64,000 bases of DNA from Selenomonadaceae bacterium (GTDB lineage: Bacteria > Bacillota > Negativicutes > Selenomonadales > Selenomonadaceae), in contig JAGABT010000016.1 in NCBI GenBank assembly GCA_017614505.1, forward strand, positions 310,001-374,000, written 5' to 3'. Positions 49,320 to 59,925 of the stretch are shown here, piece after piece. Below the pieces are notes generated by a model. That model had not been told where the DNA came from. It saw only the letters and a program-made list of their open reading frames with translations, and ran no database searches. Every line of letters starts with the position of its first letter. The first letter of the stretch is position 1. The position numbers and the translations under genes were made by a program.

Positions 49320-50777
49320 TTGAATTTGTACGAAATGACCGCGCACGAACTCCACGAACTCCTGGCGTCTAAGAAAATCAGCGCGGTCGAACTCACTGAA
49401 AATCTGTACGCGCGAATCGACGCCCGCGAATCTGAAATTGGCGCCTACCTTGAACTCACCCGCGCGCAGGCTCTCGAATCCGCCAAAGCCGTCGACGCCA
49501 AAATTTCCGGCGGCGAAACTCTCGCTCCGCTTGAAGGCATTCCCTGCGCGATTAAGGACAACATCTGCACGAAGGGAATTAAAACTACCTGCGCGTCGAA
49601 AATTCTGGAAAACTTCGTGCCGCCCTACGACGCAACCGTTATCACGAAACTGCGCGCGCAAAATCCAGTTATCCTCGGCAAGCTCAACATGGACGAATTT
49701 GCAATGGGCGGCTCCACCGAAAATTCCGCGTACCATTTGACGAAAAATCCCTGGGACGTGACGCGTGTGCCTGGCGGAAGTTCCGGCGGCAGTGCGGCGG
49801 CGGTTGCCAGCGGCGAGGCGATTTTCACTCTCGGTTCCGATACCGGCGGTTCCATTCGCCAGCCCGCAAGTTTCTGCGGCGTCGTAGGTTTCAAGCCAAC
49901 TTACGGCAGAGTTTCCCGCTATGGTCTGGTTGCCTTCGCCTCGTCGCTCGACCAGATTGGTCCACTTACCCGCGACGTTACCGACTGCGCGAACGTTCTC
50001 AACGCCATCTGCGGGCTTGACGAAATGGATTCGACTTCCACCGCCGCGCCCGTTCCAGATTTTACAAAAAGCTTGAAGGTCGACGTGCAGGGCTTGAAAA
50101 TCGGCTTGCCCAAAGAATATTTCGTTGCCGGTCTCGATAAGGAAGTTGAAGACGCCGTTATCAGCGCGACCGAAGTTTATGAGAAGCTCGGCGCCAAAAT
50201 CGTCGAAATCAGCCTGCCGCATACCGAATACGCCATTGCGACCTACTACATTATCGCGCCCGCCGAAGCCGCGACGAATCTTGAACGCTATGACGGCGTG
50301 AGCTACGGCGCCCGCGTTGACGGCGTGGACGTGGTTGACATGATGACGAATACGCGCACGGAAAAATTCGGCGAGGAAGTCAAGCGCCGCATTATGATTG
50401 GCAACTACGCGCTGAGCGCCGGCTACTACGACGCGTATTATCTGAAGGCGCTCAAGGTTCGCACGCTCATTCAGAAAGATTTTACCGACGCCTTTGAAAA
50501 TGTCGACCTGATTCTGACGCCGACGACGCCGAATCCCGCGTTTAAGCTGGGCGAAATGGTGAACAATCCGCTCCAAATGTACCTGCAGGATATTTGCACA
50601 GTGCCGCTCAATCTGGCTGGCTTGCCTGGAATTTCAATTCCCTGCGGCTTCACGAAAGATTTGCTGCCGATTGGGTTCCAGCTCATTGGCAGGGCGCTGG
50701 ACGAAGAAACAATCCTCCGCGCGGCGTTCACCTTCGAGCAGACGCAGAACTCCGGCGTCAAAATTCCTAAACCATGA
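49320..50777 (+). CDS. gatA: Asp/Glu-tRNA amidotransferase subunit A
   Basis: 485-residue amidase-signature enzyme that generates ammonia for tRNA-dependent Gln/Asn formation. Catalytic Lys in CAIKDNIC, Ser-cisSer in [15 protein letters not shown] and [19 protein letters not shown] start with CAGGAGG upstream. Separated from gatB by three unrelated genes but with continuous overlaps, so probably one transcript. Confidence 0.97.
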   Translation: MNLYEMTAHELHELLASKKISAVELTENLYARIDARESEIGAYLELTRAQALESAKAVDAKISGGETLAPLEGIPCAIKDNICTKGIKTTCASKILENFVPPYDATVITKLRAQNPVILGKLNMDEFAMGGSTENSAYHLTKNPWDVTRVPGGSSGGSAAAVASGEAIFTLGSDTGGSIRQPASFCGVVGFKPTYGRVSRYGLVAFASSLDQIGPLTRDVTDCANVLNAICGLDEMDSTSTAAPVPDFTKSLKVDVQGLKIGLPKEYFVAGLDKEVEDAVISATEVYEKLGAKIVEISLPHTEYAIATYYIIAPAEAATNLERYDGVSYGARVDGVDVVDMMTNTRTEKFGEEVKRRIMIGNYALSAGYYDAYYLKALKVRTLIQKDFTDAFENVDLILTPTTPNPAFKLGEMVNNPLQMYLQDICTVPLNLAGLPGISIPCGFTKDLLPIGFQLIGRALDEETILRAAFTFEQTQNSGVKIPKP

Positions 50778-51541
50778 CTAAGCTCCAGATTTTAATCGAC
50801 GATAAAAATTCCAACCCCGCGCTTGAAGTTGAACACGGATTTTCGGTGTACGTGGAAACGCCCGCGCTGAAATTCGTGTTCGACTGCGGGCATACCGGCG
50901 CCGCCTTCCGCAACGCTGAAAAACTCGGCGTCGACTTGAAAAAAATCCGCTTCGCCGCTATCAGCCACGCGCACTACGATCACGCTGGCGGTTTTCCCGC
51001 GCTCTTGAAAATCGTCAAACTCCCGTACATTTACACTGGTCAGAATTTCTGGCAGGAAAAATTTTCCCGCACCGATACCGGCTACGAATACAAAGGCGCT
51101 GGCTTTACGTTTCAGGATTTGGCTCGCTGGCGCATTGAGCAGCGCGTCTGCCGCGATATTGTGACGCTGGACGATACCGCGTGGCTGGTTGGAAATTTTA
51201 TCCGCCGGTACAAGTTTGAAATTCCGGCGAAGTTTGTGCGCGGCGAAAATAAAATCGCTGACAACTTCGACGACGAAATTTGCCTTGTCCTGCGCGAAGG
51301 CGACGGCGCGGCGGTTGTAGTTGGCTGTTCGCACGTCGGGATTTTGAACATTATCGCCACGGTTCAAATGCGCCTCGACCTGCCGGTTAAAAGCGTCATC
51401 GGCGGCGTCCATACCAGCGACACGAAAATTCTGGCGGCGCTTGAAGATTTGGGCGTCGAAAGATTCGCGCTGTGCCATTGCTCCGGCGATAATCTTCGCG
51501 CAGATTTCGTTTCCACCGGCAGCGTTCTGGAGGTGAACTGA
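50774..51541 (+). CDS. MBL-fold metallohydrolase
   Basis: 255 residues. Zinc motif [12 protein letters not shown], then [14 protein letters not shown] and FALCHCSGD. Pattern matches the cytosolic MBL group often annotated as dihydropterin-RFAP synthase-like (homologues of MJ0301). Substrate not determinable. The ATG overlaps the gatA stop (ATGA); the following DUF262 gene starts immediately after its stop, forming a tight MBL-DUF262-DUF262 set inside the gat operon. Confidence 0.88.
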   Translation: MTKLQILIDDKNSNPALEVEHGFSVYVETPALKFVFDCGHTGAAFRNAEKLGVDLKKIRFAAISHAHYDHAGGFPALLKIVKLPYIYTGQNFWQEKFSRTDTGYEYKGAGFTFQDLARWRIEQRVCRDIVTLDDTAWLVGNFIRRYKFEIPAKFVRGENKIADNFDDEICLVLREGDGAAVVVGCSHVGILNIIATVQMRLDLPVKSVIGGVHTSDTKILAALEDLGVERFALCHCSGDNLRADFVSTGSVLEVN

Positions 51542-53233
51542 TTGGCGATTTTGAAACTGCAGGAAGTTGGTAAAATCGAGGGAAATTTTGTCGTGCCGGA
51601 TTATCAGCGCGGTTACCGCTGGACGGAAAAGGAAGTCACGCGCCTGCTGGACGACGTTTACAATCTCGTTGACAAAGATAAAAAGTACTGCTTGCAGCCT
51701 ATCGTTGTGAAAAATCTCGGCGACAAATTTGAAGTCATTGACGGGCAGCAGCGGCTGACTACGCTGTTTCTGATTTACAATTTCATGTACAAAAACGGCG
51801 GCGGGTTCATTGAGCCTCCGAAATTTTCCCTGAGCTACGACACGCGCGAAAAATCAGCGGCGTTTCTTGCGGACATTGATTTTTCCCAGCGCGAAGATAA
51901 TATTGATTTCTGGTTTATCGCGAACGCCTGCGAGACGATTGAGAACTGGTTCAATGACAAAGGCGCGAAAGCTGTCGTCATGCCCAACGTGGTAAAACTT
52001 TTCACGAAAAATATTCAGATTATCTGGTACGAAGTGGACGGTGCTGAGGACGGCGCGGCGCTTTTCACGCGCCTGAACATTGGCAAAATCCCGCTCACCA
52101 ACGCCGAACTCGTCAAGGCGATGTTCCTCAGCCGGAGCAACCCGAATATCGACGAGCGCAGGCAGCAGGAAATTGCTCTGCATTGGGACACGATGGAAAA
52201 GGAACTGCACGACGATTCGCTGTGGTTTTTCCTGACAAACAATTCGCCGGAGGAATATCAGACGCGCGTGGATTTGATTCTGGATTTGATTGCTGAAAAA
52301 AATTCTGACGACAGAGGCGAATACGCTACATTTGTTAAATTTGAAGAAAAGCGGGCGGAAGACGGCTTCGATGAGGTCTGGACTGATATTCGCAAAACTT
52401 TTCTGCTGCTGAAGGACTGGCACGAGGACCACGAGTTCTATCACAAAATCGGCTACCTGATTGCGTCGGAATACAAAAATCTGGCGGAAATTTACGCGGC
52501 GTCGAAGGGCAAAACTACCAGCGCATTTCTGAAACAGCTCGAAGATTTTATCCGAGAAAGCATTCGGCTGGCGGAAGGCGAGAGCTATTCTGACTGGACG
52601 TACGAAAACCAGCGCGAAAAAATCCGGCGGCTGCTGCTTCTGTTCAACGTCGAATCGATACAGAAAAATTCGCGGCAGGCGTACTGGTTCCCGTTCGACA
52701 AATTCAAGTTCGTGGACGAGCAAAACGCGCGCTGGAGTCTGGAGCACATTCACGCGGTGCATTCACAGCGCAAGGGCACGCAGAAAAACTGGCGCGAATG
52801 GCTCCTGCTGCACAAAAAATCCCTCGAATCGCTTGCCGAGCCGGACGCCGCTTTAATCGCTGAAATCGATAAAATTTTGAATCTGGCGGAAATCAGCTAC
52901 GACAAGTTCGAGGCGCTTCAGAAAGACATTCTCCAAAAATTTCCGGCTGAAAGCGGCGCCGACGAATATATTGACACAATCGCCAACCTCGCGCTGATTA
53001 AATGCGCCGAAAATTCCGCGCTGGGCAATTCCACCTTCGACGTGAAGCGCAACGCCGTTATCGAAATGGACATGCGCGGCGAATTCATTCCGCTCTGCAC
53101 CAGGCTGGCTTTTCTGAAGTACTACACCAAATCCGAAAAAAATCAGCTGCACTTCTGGTCGCAGGTCGACAGGGATGCCTACATTGCGGCGATTAACGAA
53201 ACTTTGAGCAAATATTTGGCGGCAAAAATTTAG
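51542..53233 (+). CDS. DUF262/DUF1524 protein (GmrSD-like)
   Basis: 563 residues. N-terminal DUF262 (ParB/Srx-like NTPase-nuclease fold) with VPDYQRGYRWTEKEVTRLLDD and the [13 protein letters not shown] motif. The C-terminal half has EHIHAVHSQ and IANLALIKCAENSALGN..F..KR, resembling the His-Asn-Lys layout of DUF1524 HNH nuclease domains. GmrSD-type proteins restrict modified phage DNA, and DUF262 proteins occur in several defence systems. TTG start with GGAGGTG upstream. Its site in a housekeeping operon is unusual. Confidence 0.87.
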   Translation: MAILKLQEVGKIEGNFVVPDYQRGYRWTEKEVTRLLDDVYNLVDKDKKYCLQPIVVKNLGDKFEVIDGQQRLTTLFLIYNFMYKNGGGFIEPPKFSLSYDTREKSAAFLADIDFSQREDNIDFWFIANACETIENWFNDKGAKAVVMPNVVKLFTKNIQIIWYEVDGAEDGAALFTRLNIGKIPLTNAELVKAMFLSRSNPNIDERRQQEIALHWDTMEKELHDDSLWFFLTNNSPEEYQTRVDLILDLIAEKNSDDRGEYATFVKFEEKRAEDGFDEVWTDIRKTFLLLKDWHEDHEFYHKIGYLIASEYKNLAEIYAASKGKTTSAFLKQLEDFIRESIRLAEGESYSDWTYENQREKIRRLLLLFNVESIQKNSRQAYWFPFDKFKFVDEQNARWSLEHIHAVHSQRKGTQKNWREWLLLHKKSLESLAEPDAALIAEIDKILNLAEISYDKFEALQKDILQKFPAESGADEYIDTIANLALIKCAENSALGNSTFDVKRNAVIEMDMRGEFIPLCTRLAFLKYYTKSEKNQLHFWSQVDRDAYIAAINETLSKYLAAKI

Positions 53234-53245
53234 CGGGGACTCACT

Positions 53246-55363
53246 ATGGAAAAATATAATTTCATTACGATTTTCCAGGCGCCAGGCGTAGAAAAAATCA
53301 CAATTCCGAGAATCCAGCGAGACTACGCGCAGGGTCGGAGCAACGCGGCGGTAAAGCGCGTCCGCGAAAAATTTTTGAATGCGCTGTATGACGCCGTGAC
53401 GGGCAAGCCGATAACGCTGGATTTTATTTACGGCGATTTGGACAAAGGCACTTTGACGCCGCTGGACGGGCAGCAGCGGTTAACGACGCTGTTTTTACTG
53501 CACTGGTACGCGGCGCGGCGGGAAAATATTTCGGCAGAGTTCCTGCATAAATTTTCGTACGAAACGCGCCCCGACGCGCGGGATTTCTGCGTCGAGCTCA
53601 TAAAATTTCAACCGCAGTCCGATAAAGAATCTTTGTCGGAAGAAATTGCAGACCAGGCGTGGTTCCCGCTGAGCTGGAAGAAAGACCCGACCGTCAGCGC
53701 CATGCTCACGATGCTCGACGCCATCAACGAAAAATTCAGCGGCGTGCAAAATCTCTGGCGCGCGCTCGAAAATGACGCTGTTACGTTTTATTTCATACCG
53801 ATTCAGGGTATGGGCTCCCTCGACGAAATTTACATCACGATGAATTCGCGCGGCAAACTGCTGACGGAATTTGAACACTTCAAGGCGGAATTCAAGCAGC
53901 GGCTCGATAAAATTGATTCAAGGCTTTCCGAGGAAATTATCCGCAAAATCGACAGCGACTGGACGGATTTGCTCTGGCAGTACCGCGACGGCAAAAATCT
54001 TGTCGACGACGGCTTTCTGAATTATTTTCAATTCCTGTGCGACGTTATGCTTTACAAAGAAGGCAAGACCAGGCGCGGCAGGGAACGCGACGCCTTCAGC
54101 CTGCTTGACGAATTTTTTACCGGCGACGTTCGCGCGAAAATTAATTTCATGCGCGCCGCGTTTAACTGCTGGTGCGGGATTGACGTTGACAAATTTTTTG
54201 CTGACAGAGCTTCGCGCGGCTGGAAAAATGAAAATCCTGCGCATCAGTCTGGGAAGATTGTGGCGCGGTTTCCAAATGCAAATTTCTTTGAGAGCTGCGT
54301 TCGGTCGGAAAAATTTTCGCTGGGGCAGACGCTCATGCTCTACGCCTTCGTAGTTTATCGCATGAATAAAATCGACGACGCGGATTTTCGGCGGAGGATT
54401 CGCATTGTGAATAATCTCGTGACAAATTCCCTTGGCGCCGAAATAAGCGAGAGTGAGAGCCGGCAGGGAGGCAACCGTCTGCCCGCAATGCTGAAACAAA
54501 TCGACAGCATTATCCTTGACGGGAAAATTATCGTGGTTGGCAACAACTTTAGCGATAAGCAGCTTGAGGAAGAGCAGGCGAAAATTACATGGATTGCCGA
54601 AAATCCTGCGCGGGCTGAGGAGCTTTTCGCGCTGGAAGATCATTATCTTTTGTACGGGCAGATTAGCGTTGTCGGGCTGGACGCGCCGGAAAATTTCAGC
54701 CGGTTCCTGTCGCTGTTCGAGTGCGATTACGATTTGATTGACTGCGCGCTCCTGTCGCTGGGCGATTATTTTCAGCACGATAAGCGGCGGCATTACCAGT
54801 TCGGCGCGAAAAATCCTGGTTCGTGGCAGGAACTTTTTCACCGCAGTTTAAACAACGAGCGATTTGAGGAAACGCAGAACGCTTTGGATATGCTGCTGAG
54901 CCGCGCGAAAACTTTTACCAACGATAATCTTAAAAAAATTATCGGCGAGCGCCTTGAGGATTGCGAGCGGCAGGAAAATTTCGAGTGGAGCTACTACTAC
55001 ATCAAGTACGCGGAATTTCGTCCGGCGCGGTACGGGAAATATTTCTGGGCGGATTTTGAAAACTCGCCGTATCTTTTCGAAGCGTACTGGACGGAGAAGC
55101 GCTGGTCAGAAAATGCGTACCAGCCGTTTTTGAAGGCGCTGATTGACGCGGAAACTTTTCCCGCGCGATACAATCCGAATCTTCGGCGGCTGGAATTCGG
55201 TAAAATTTACGTCACGTGCGAAAATGCCGCCTACGTCGTGAAAAATCTTGAGACTGACGCGGAAATTTTCCGGCTCGAAATAAATCAGCGCGGCGGCGTC
55301 GACACCGAAGACAGGATTTTGAAGTTCAGAAATTTTATTGCGACCAGGAGGGATTTGTTTTGA
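53246..55363 (+). CDS. Second DUF262 protein, large form
   Basis: 705 residues. N-terminal DUF262: [43 protein letters not shown], then [35 protein letters not shown]. The rest is helical with no HNH motif I can recognise, ending in a small beta-rich segment. It overlaps gatB by 4 bp (TTGA). Together with the preceding DUF1524-bearing protein it may form a two-component nuclease; a non-defence role linked to translation genes is possible. Confidence 0.85.
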   Translation: MEKYNFITIFQAPGVEKITIPRIQRDYAQGRSNAAVKRVREKFLNALYDAVTGKPITLDFIYGDLDKGTLTPLDGQQRLTTLFLLHWYAARRENISAEFLHKFSYETRPDARDFCVELIKFQPQSDKESLSEEIADQAWFPLSWKKDPTVSAMLTMLDAINEKFSGVQNLWRALENDAVTFYFIPIQGMGSLDEIYITMNSRGKLLTEFEHFKAEFKQRLDKIDSRLSEEIIRKIDSDWTDLLWQYRDGKNLVDDGFLNYFQFLCDVMLYKEGKTRRGRERDAFSLLDEFFTGDVRAKINFMRAAFNCWCGIDVDKFFADRASRGWKNENPAHQSGKIVARFPNANFFESCVRSEKFSLGQTLMLYAFVVYRMNKIDDADFRRRIRIVNNLVTNSLGAEISESESRQGGNRLPAMLKQIDSIILDGKIIVVGNNFSDKQLEEEQAKITWIAENPARAEELFALEDHYLLYGQISVVGLDAPENFSRFLSLFECDYDLIDCALLSLGDYFQHDKRRHYQFGAKNPGSWQELFHRSLNNERFEETQNALDMLLSRAKTFTNDNLKKIIGERLEDCERQENFEWSYYYIKYAEFRPARYGKYFWADFENSPYLFEAYWTEKRWSENAYQPFLKALIDAETFPARYNPNLRRLEFGKIYVTCENAAYVVKNLETDAEIFRLEINQRGGVDTEDRILKFRNFIATRRDLF

Positions 55364-56802
55364 AATACGAAGCGGTAATTGGATTGGAAATTCACAGCGA
55401 GCTTAAGACTGCGACGAAAATTTTCTGCGGCTGCGCGACAACTTTCGGCGCCGAGCAGAATACGCATACCTGTCCAGTTTGTTTAGGCTTGCCTGGCGTG
55501 CTGCCGACGATTAACCGGCGCGTCGTGGAATTTGCGATTAAAGCCGGTCTGGCGACGAATTGCAAAATCAACAGGTACAGCAAGTTCGACAGGAAAAATT
55601 ATTACTATCCCGACCTGCCGAAAAACTGGCAGACTTCGCAGTACGACCTGCCGATAGCCTACGCCGGTCACGTTGAGATTGAAGTTGGCGGCGAGCGCAA
55701 AACCGTCCGGCTGACGCGCATTCACATGGAAGAAGATGCCGGCAAGCTCGTTCACAGCGGCACGACGATTAAAGATTCCGCCACGTCGAACGTCGACTAC
55801 AACCGCACCGGCGTCCCGCTGATTGAAATTGTCTCCGAGCCCGATATGCATTCCGCCGCCGAGGCTCGCGCTTACATGGAGAAAATCAAGGCGATTCTCG
55901 AATACATTGACGTTTCCAACTGCCGCATGGAGGAAGGCAACCTTCGCGCGGACATCAACGTTTCGCTGAGACCGGCGGGAAGTACGACGCTCGGCACGCG
56001 TACCGAAATGAAAAATATCAATTCGTTCAAGGCGCTGGAGGACGCGATTAACTACGAAATTGAGCGGCAGGCTGAAGTTCTGGACGACGGCGGGAAAATT
56101 GTGCAGGAAACTCGGACGTGGAACCCCGAAAAAGGTATCACGCAATCTATGCGCTCGAAGGAAAATGCGCACGACTACCGCTACATGCCGGAGCCGGATT
56201 TGCCGCCGATTATCACTACCGATGAAGAAATTGAAGCGTTCAGAAAATCTCTGCCGGAACTGCCGGACGCCCGCCGCGCGAGACTGATTGAAAGTTTCGG
56301 CTTGAGCGAATACGACGCGGGAATTATCACCAGCTCCCGCGCGATGGCTGAATACTTCGACGCGGTAGTTGCTGCCGGTGCCGACGCCAAATCCGCCGCC
56401 AACTGGATTATGAGCGACCTTTCCAAGAATCTCAACGCGGATGGTCTGACGATTGAAAAATCGCCCGTCGATGCCAGACGCCTCGCCGAAATGATTCTGC
56501 TGATTCAGAAGGGCACAATCTCCGGCAAAATCGCTAAGACTGTTTTCGCTGAAATGTGGAAAAATCCTGACGCGCCGGAAAAAATCGTCAAGGATAAAGG
56601 TCTGGTTCAAATCACTGACACCAGCGCGATTGAAGGCGTTGTCGACGAAGTTATTGCGAAAAATCCGAAGGCAGTTGAAGAATACCGCGCGGGCAAGAAA
56701 AAGGCGATTGGCGCGCTGGTCGGGCAGATTATGAAGGCGACGAAAGGCAAGGCGAACCCTCAGCTCGTCAATGAACTGCTGGCGAAAAAACTTGAGGGCT
56801 GA
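55360..56802 (+). CDS. gatB: Asp/Glu-tRNA amidotransferase subunit B
   Basis: 480 residues. [53 protein letters not shown] and [11 protein letters not shown] are all GatB signatures; the C-terminal YqeY-like tail includes [23 protein letters not shown]. Binds misacylated tRNA and activates the Asp/Glu side chain. TTG start overlapping the stop of the second DUF262 gene. Confidence 0.97.
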   Translation: MKYEAVIGLEIHSELKTATKIFCGCATTFGAEQNTHTCPVCLGLPGVLPTINRRVVEFAIKAGLATNCKINRYSKFDRKNYYYPDLPKNWQTSQYDLPIAYAGHVEIEVGGERKTVRLTRIHMEEDAGKLVHSGTTIKDSATSNVDYNRTGVPLIEIVSEPDMHSAAEARAYMEKIKAILEYIDVSNCRMEEGNLRADINVSLRPAGSTTLGTRTEMKNINSFKALEDAINYEIERQAEVLDDGGKIVQETRTWNPEKGITQSMRSKENAHDYRYMPEPDLPPIITTDEEIEAFRKSLPELPDARRARLIESFGLSEYDAGIITSSRAMAEYFDAVVAAGADAKSAANWIMSDLSKNLNADGLTIEKSPVDARRLAEMILLIQKGTISGKIAKTVFAEMWKNPDAPEKIVKDKGLVQITDTSAIEGVVDEVIAKNPKAVEEYRAGKKKAIGALVGQIMKATKGKANPQLVNELLAKKLEG

Positions 56803-56805
56803 AAA

Positions 56806-57447
56806 ATGTACAGAGCCGCAATTTTTGACATGGACGGCACGCTCCTCAACACGCTGGAAGATTTGGCGGACAGCGTAAACGAAATGCTTGAGTATTACAA
56901 TTTGCCGCGCCGCTCGATTGACGAAGTGCGCATGTTCGTCGGCAACGGCGCCAGAAAATTGATGGAGCGCGCGCTTGAAACTACCGACGAAAAATTTGTC
57001 AGCGAGGCGCTGGAATACTACAACGGCTGCTACGCGCGGCACCTCACGAACAAAACTGCCGCTTACGCCGGAATTATCGACCTGCTTGAAAATCTCAACG
57101 CGAAAAAAATTCCAATCGGTATCTGCACGAACAAGCAGCATTTTGCCGCCGTCGCGCTGGCTGAAAAAATTTTCGCGCAGATTGAAATTGGCGCGGTTAC
57201 CGGCGACGCTAAAAAGCCCAATCCCACCACTGCGCTGGCAATGGCTGAAAAATTCGGCGTGGCTCCGGCGGAAGTCGCTTACTTCGGCGATACGGCGGTT
57301 GATATTCAAACGGCGATTAACGCGGGATTTCTGCCGGTCGGCGTGACGTGGGGATTTCGCAGTGAGGCTGAACTGCGCGAAACCGGCGCGAAAATTATTA
57401 TTCATCGCGCGGAAGAAATTCTCGAGCGCATTGATTTTGGAGGCTGA
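56806..57447 (+). CDS. HAD phosphatase, phosphoglycolate phosphatase-like
   Basis: 213 residues. HAD motif I FDMDGTLLNTLEDLADS, motif II GICTNK, Lys in AKKPNPTTA, motif IV AYFGDTAVDIQTAINAG. Family members hydrolyse phosphoglycolate or other small phosphate esters; exact substrate uncertain. Three bases after gatB. Confidence 0.9.
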   Translation: MYRAAIFDMDGTLLNTLEDLADSVNEMLEYYNLPRRSIDEVRMFVGNGARKLMERALETTDEKFVSEALEYYNGCYARHLTNKTAAYAGIIDLLENLNAKKIPIGICTNKQHFAAVALAEKIFAQIEIGAVTGDAKKPNPTTALAMAEKFGVAPAEVAYFGDTAVDIQTAINAGFLPVGVTWGFRSEAELRETGAKIIIHRAEEILERIDFGG

Positions 57448-57451
57448 AATT

Positions 57452-57928
57452 TTGGCAATAGAGAAAGTTAAAAAATATTTCGCGGAAATAGGCGAGCCGG
57501 AGCGCGTCGTGGAATTTGAGGAACTGACCGCCACTTCCGAGCAGGCGGCGCACGCTCTTAACTGCGAAGTCGGGCGCATCGCTAAAACTATTTCCGTGTT
57601 CGTAGACAAAAAGCCCGTGCTGATTCTGCTCGGCGGCGATATGAACCTCGACAACAAAAAGTTCAAGGCGCAATTCGGCTGCCGCCCGCACATGATTCCC
57701 GTCGCTGAAGTCGAAGGATTTATCGGGCACGCGGTAGGCGGCGTCTGCCCGTTCGCGGTAAACGAAGGCGTTCCGATTTACCTTGACGCCTCGCTCAAGC
57801 GCTACGAGTACGTTTACCCCGCCGCCGGAAATGATCGCAGTGTCGTCAAACTCACGCTCGACGAACTGGAAAAATATATTGCGAGCGCGGGCTGGGTCGA
57901 CGTTGGCAAACCGAAAGGCGGTGCGTAA
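57452..57928 (+). CDS. YbaK/ProX-family aminoacyl-tRNA deacylase
   Basis: 158 residues. EELTATSEQAAHALNCEVGRIAKTISVFVDKKPVLILLGGDMNLDNKKFK and GHAVGGVCPFAV fit the YbaK/EbsC editing domain, which hydrolyses mischarged tRNA. TTG 57452 preceded by GGAGG was preferred over readings that begin inside the HAD gene. It follows the tRNA amidation genes, so a translation-quality theme runs through this operon. Confidence 0.9.
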   Translation: MAIEKVKKYFAEIGEPERVVEFEELTATSEQAAHALNCEVGRIAKTISVFVDKKPVLILLGGDMNLDNKKFKAQFGCRPHMIPVAEVEGFIGHAVGGVCPFAVNEGVPIYLDASLKRYEYVYPAAGNDRSVVKLTLDELEKYIASAGWVDVGKPKGGA

Positions 57929-58702
57929 ATGCTTTTAGTCATCGACATTGGCAACAGCAACATCGTCATGGGAACCTACGAGGGCAAAAATCTCATGAAG
58001 CACTGGCGCATTTCCACCGACCACCAGAAAACCGGCGACGAATACGGTATGCTTATCAATGACCTTTTCCGCTATCAGGGCGTCAGCATTAACGACGTTC
58101 ACGACATAATTATTTCGTCCGTCGTACCGCCGCTGGTCGTGCCGTTACAGAAAATGTGCGAGCGCTATTTCAAAATCAAGCCTCTGCTCGTCGGACCTGG
58201 GATTAAGACCGGCATAAAAATTAACTACGAAAATCCCCGCGCGATTGGCGCTGACAGAATCGTCAACGCGGTCGGCGCCTTCGAGCATTACGGCGGTCCG
58301 CTGATTGTTATCGACATTGGCACGGCTACGACGATTGACGTGATTGCTGAGAACGGCGATTTTCTGGGCGGCGTCATCGCTCCAGGTTTAATGTCAGCCG
58401 CTGATTCGCTGTTCACTTCCACCGCCAAACTCCCGCGCATTGAACTCGTGCCGCCCAAAAGTATCATCTGCCGCAACACCGTTACCGGCATGCAGGCTGG
58501 GATTATTTACGGCTACGTCGGGCAGATTGACGAGATTGTCCGGCGGATTCGCGCGGAAATGGGCGAGGGCTGGCACGCGAAAGTTATCGCGACCGGCGGA
58601 CTCGCTAAGATGATTCACAAGGAGTCTCAGACGATTGACAAGATTGACCATTTCCTGACGCTCAGCGGACTTCGCGTGTTGTACGAGCGCAATAAATCCT
58701 GA
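57929..58702 (+). CDS. coaX: Type III pantothenate kinase
   Basis: 257 residues, first step of CoA synthesis. [10 protein letters not shown] phosphate loop, [41 protein letters not shown] and [10 protein letters not shown] are CoaX motifs. ATG immediately after the preceding stop codon. Confidence 0.96.
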   Translation: MLLVIDIGNSNIVMGTYEGKNLMKHWRISTDHQKTGDEYGMLINDLFRYQGVSINDVHDIIISSVVPPLVVPLQKMCERYFKIKPLLVGPGIKTGIKINYENPRAIGADRIVNAVGAFEHYGGPLIVIDIGTATTIDVIAENGDFLGGVIAPGLMSAADSLFTSTAKLPRIELVPPKSIICRNTVTGMQAGIIYGYVGQIDEIVRRIRAEMGEGWHAKVIATGGLAKMIHKESQTIDKIDHFLTLSGLRVLYERNKS

Positions 58703-58714
58703 GGAGGAATTTTT

Positions 58715-58903
58715 ATGAGCGACGAACGATATATTTCAGTTGAAAAATCGATAATCGACGCCTGCAGGGAAGTTCAGCAAATGCGCGCTGGAAAATTGCC
58801 CGAACCTTCGCTTGAAGATTTTTTTGCCGAAATGAATGCGCTAATTGAGCAGGAGACATTGAATGGAAATCATACCGACAAGGCGATTCAAAGCCGATAC
58901 TGA
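58715..58903 (+). CDS. Small antitoxin-like protein
   Basis: 62 residues, acidic and helical (ISVEKSIIDACREVQQMRAGKLPEPSLEDFFAEMNALIEQE). Strong SD GGAGGA. Length, charge and the small reading that overlaps its end suggest the antitoxin of a type II toxin-antitoxin pair; I do not recognise a specific family. Confidence 0.6.
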   Translation: MSDERYISVEKSIIDACREVQQMRAGKLPEPSLEDFFAEMNALIEQETLNGNHTDKAIQSRY

Positions 58904-58952
58904 TTTTTACATTATGGTTGGAGATAAATTGATTCGTCATGCTGACAGTTGA
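58863..58952 (+). pseudogene. Truncated RelE/YafQ-like toxin remnant
   Basis: 29 residues, MEIIPTRRFKADTDFYIMVG, recalling the N-terminus of RelE/ParE-superfamily toxins of gut Firmicutes (MEIIPTKRF-type starts), then a stop. SD GGAG lies 8 bp before. It overlaps both the antitoxin-like gene and the dus start, consistent with a toxin cut off by a deletion that fused to dus. Confidence 0.45.
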
Positions 58953-59925
58953 AGAAATTTTCAGCGCGCCGGTATTTTTAGCGCCAATGGCGGGCGTGAC
59001 GGACTCGGCGTTTCGCTCAATCGTGCGGGAACTTGGCGGCGAATCGCTTATGTTCTCGGAAATGGTGAGCGCCAATGGCATTCACTACCGTAACGAAAAA
59101 ACTCTGGAAATGCTGCAGACCGCTGAGGCTGAACGTCCAATCGCCATTCAGATTTTCGGCTCCAATCCAGCGACCTGCGCTGAGGCGGCGAAATTTATCG
59201 AAGACCTCGGAACGGCGGCGGTTATCGATTTCAACATGGGCTGTCCCGCGCCGAAGATTGTCAAGAACGGCGAAGGTTCCGCGCTCATGAAAAATCCGGC
59301 GCTGGCGGGCGAAATTCTCAGCGCGATTCGCAGGGTGGTTAAAATTCCTGTCAGCGTGAAAATCCGGCTCGGCTACGACGAAAATCTAAACGCCGTCGAA
59401 ATTGCAAAAGCTGCTGAAAGCGCTGGCGTCGATTTCATAGCGGTACACGGGCGGACGCGTCCGCAGTTTTATTCCGGCAGCGCGAATTGGGAAGAAATTG
59501 CCCGCGTCAAAGCCGCCGTGAAAATTCCTGTTATCGCCAACGGTGACGTGCGGGATTTCGATTCGCTCGATAAGATTCTAAAAGTTACCGGCGCTGACGG
59601 CGTAATGGTTGGGCGCGCGGCGCAGGGCAACCCGTGGCTTATTGGCAGGCTGCTGGAATATTTTCGCACTGGCAGGAAAAATCCGCCGCCGAGTTTGTCT
59701 GAGCGCGTTGACGTTATGCGGCGCCACTTTGAAAAGCTAATCGCGCTGAAGGGCGAATACGTTGGCGTTCGTGAAATGCGTCAGCATGCAGCCTGGTACA
59801 CGAAAGGAATGCGCGGCGGTGCGGAGTTCAGGAATAAATTTAATCGCGCGGAGAGCGTGGACGCGGTGCTGGAAATTATCGACAGTTTGAGGAGTGACAG
59901 CGGTGAAAATTTTGCTGACGAATGA
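58939..59925 (+). CDS. dus: tRNA-dihydrouridine synthase
   Basis: 328 residues, FMN enzyme reducing uridine in the tRNA D-loop. FLAPMAGVTDSAFRSIVRELGG, IDFNMGCPAPKIVKNGEGSALM with the catalytic Cys, VHGRTRPQFYSG and GVMVGRAAQGNPWLIG. DusB-like length. The start ATG lacks a close SD (GGAGAT lies 14 bp away), perhaps because upstream sequence was altered by the toxin remnant. Confidence 0.94.
   Translation: MLTVEEIFSAPVFLAPMAGVTDSAFRSIVRELGGESLMFSEMVSANGIHYRNEKTLEMLQTAEAERPIAIQIFGSNPATCAEAAKFIEDLGTAAVIDFNMGCPAPKIVKNGEGSALMKNPALAGEILSAIRRVVKIPVSVKIRLGYDENLNAVEIAKAAESAGVDFIAVHGRTRPQFYSGSANWEEIARVKAAVKIPVIANGDVRDFDSLDKILKVTGADGVMVGRAAQGNPWLIGRLLEYFRTGRKNPPPSLSERVDVMRRHFEKLIALKGEYVGVREMRQHAAWYTKGMRGGAEFRNKFNRAESVDAVLEIIDSLRSDSGENFADE

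Noticed and set aside
55483..57693. Long minus-strand reading of 736 codons opposite gatB and the HAD gene
   Set aside because: Antisense shadow of well-supported genes; no family motifs and no SD. Similar long shadows opposite ahcY, opp and the PTS gene were dropped for the same reason.
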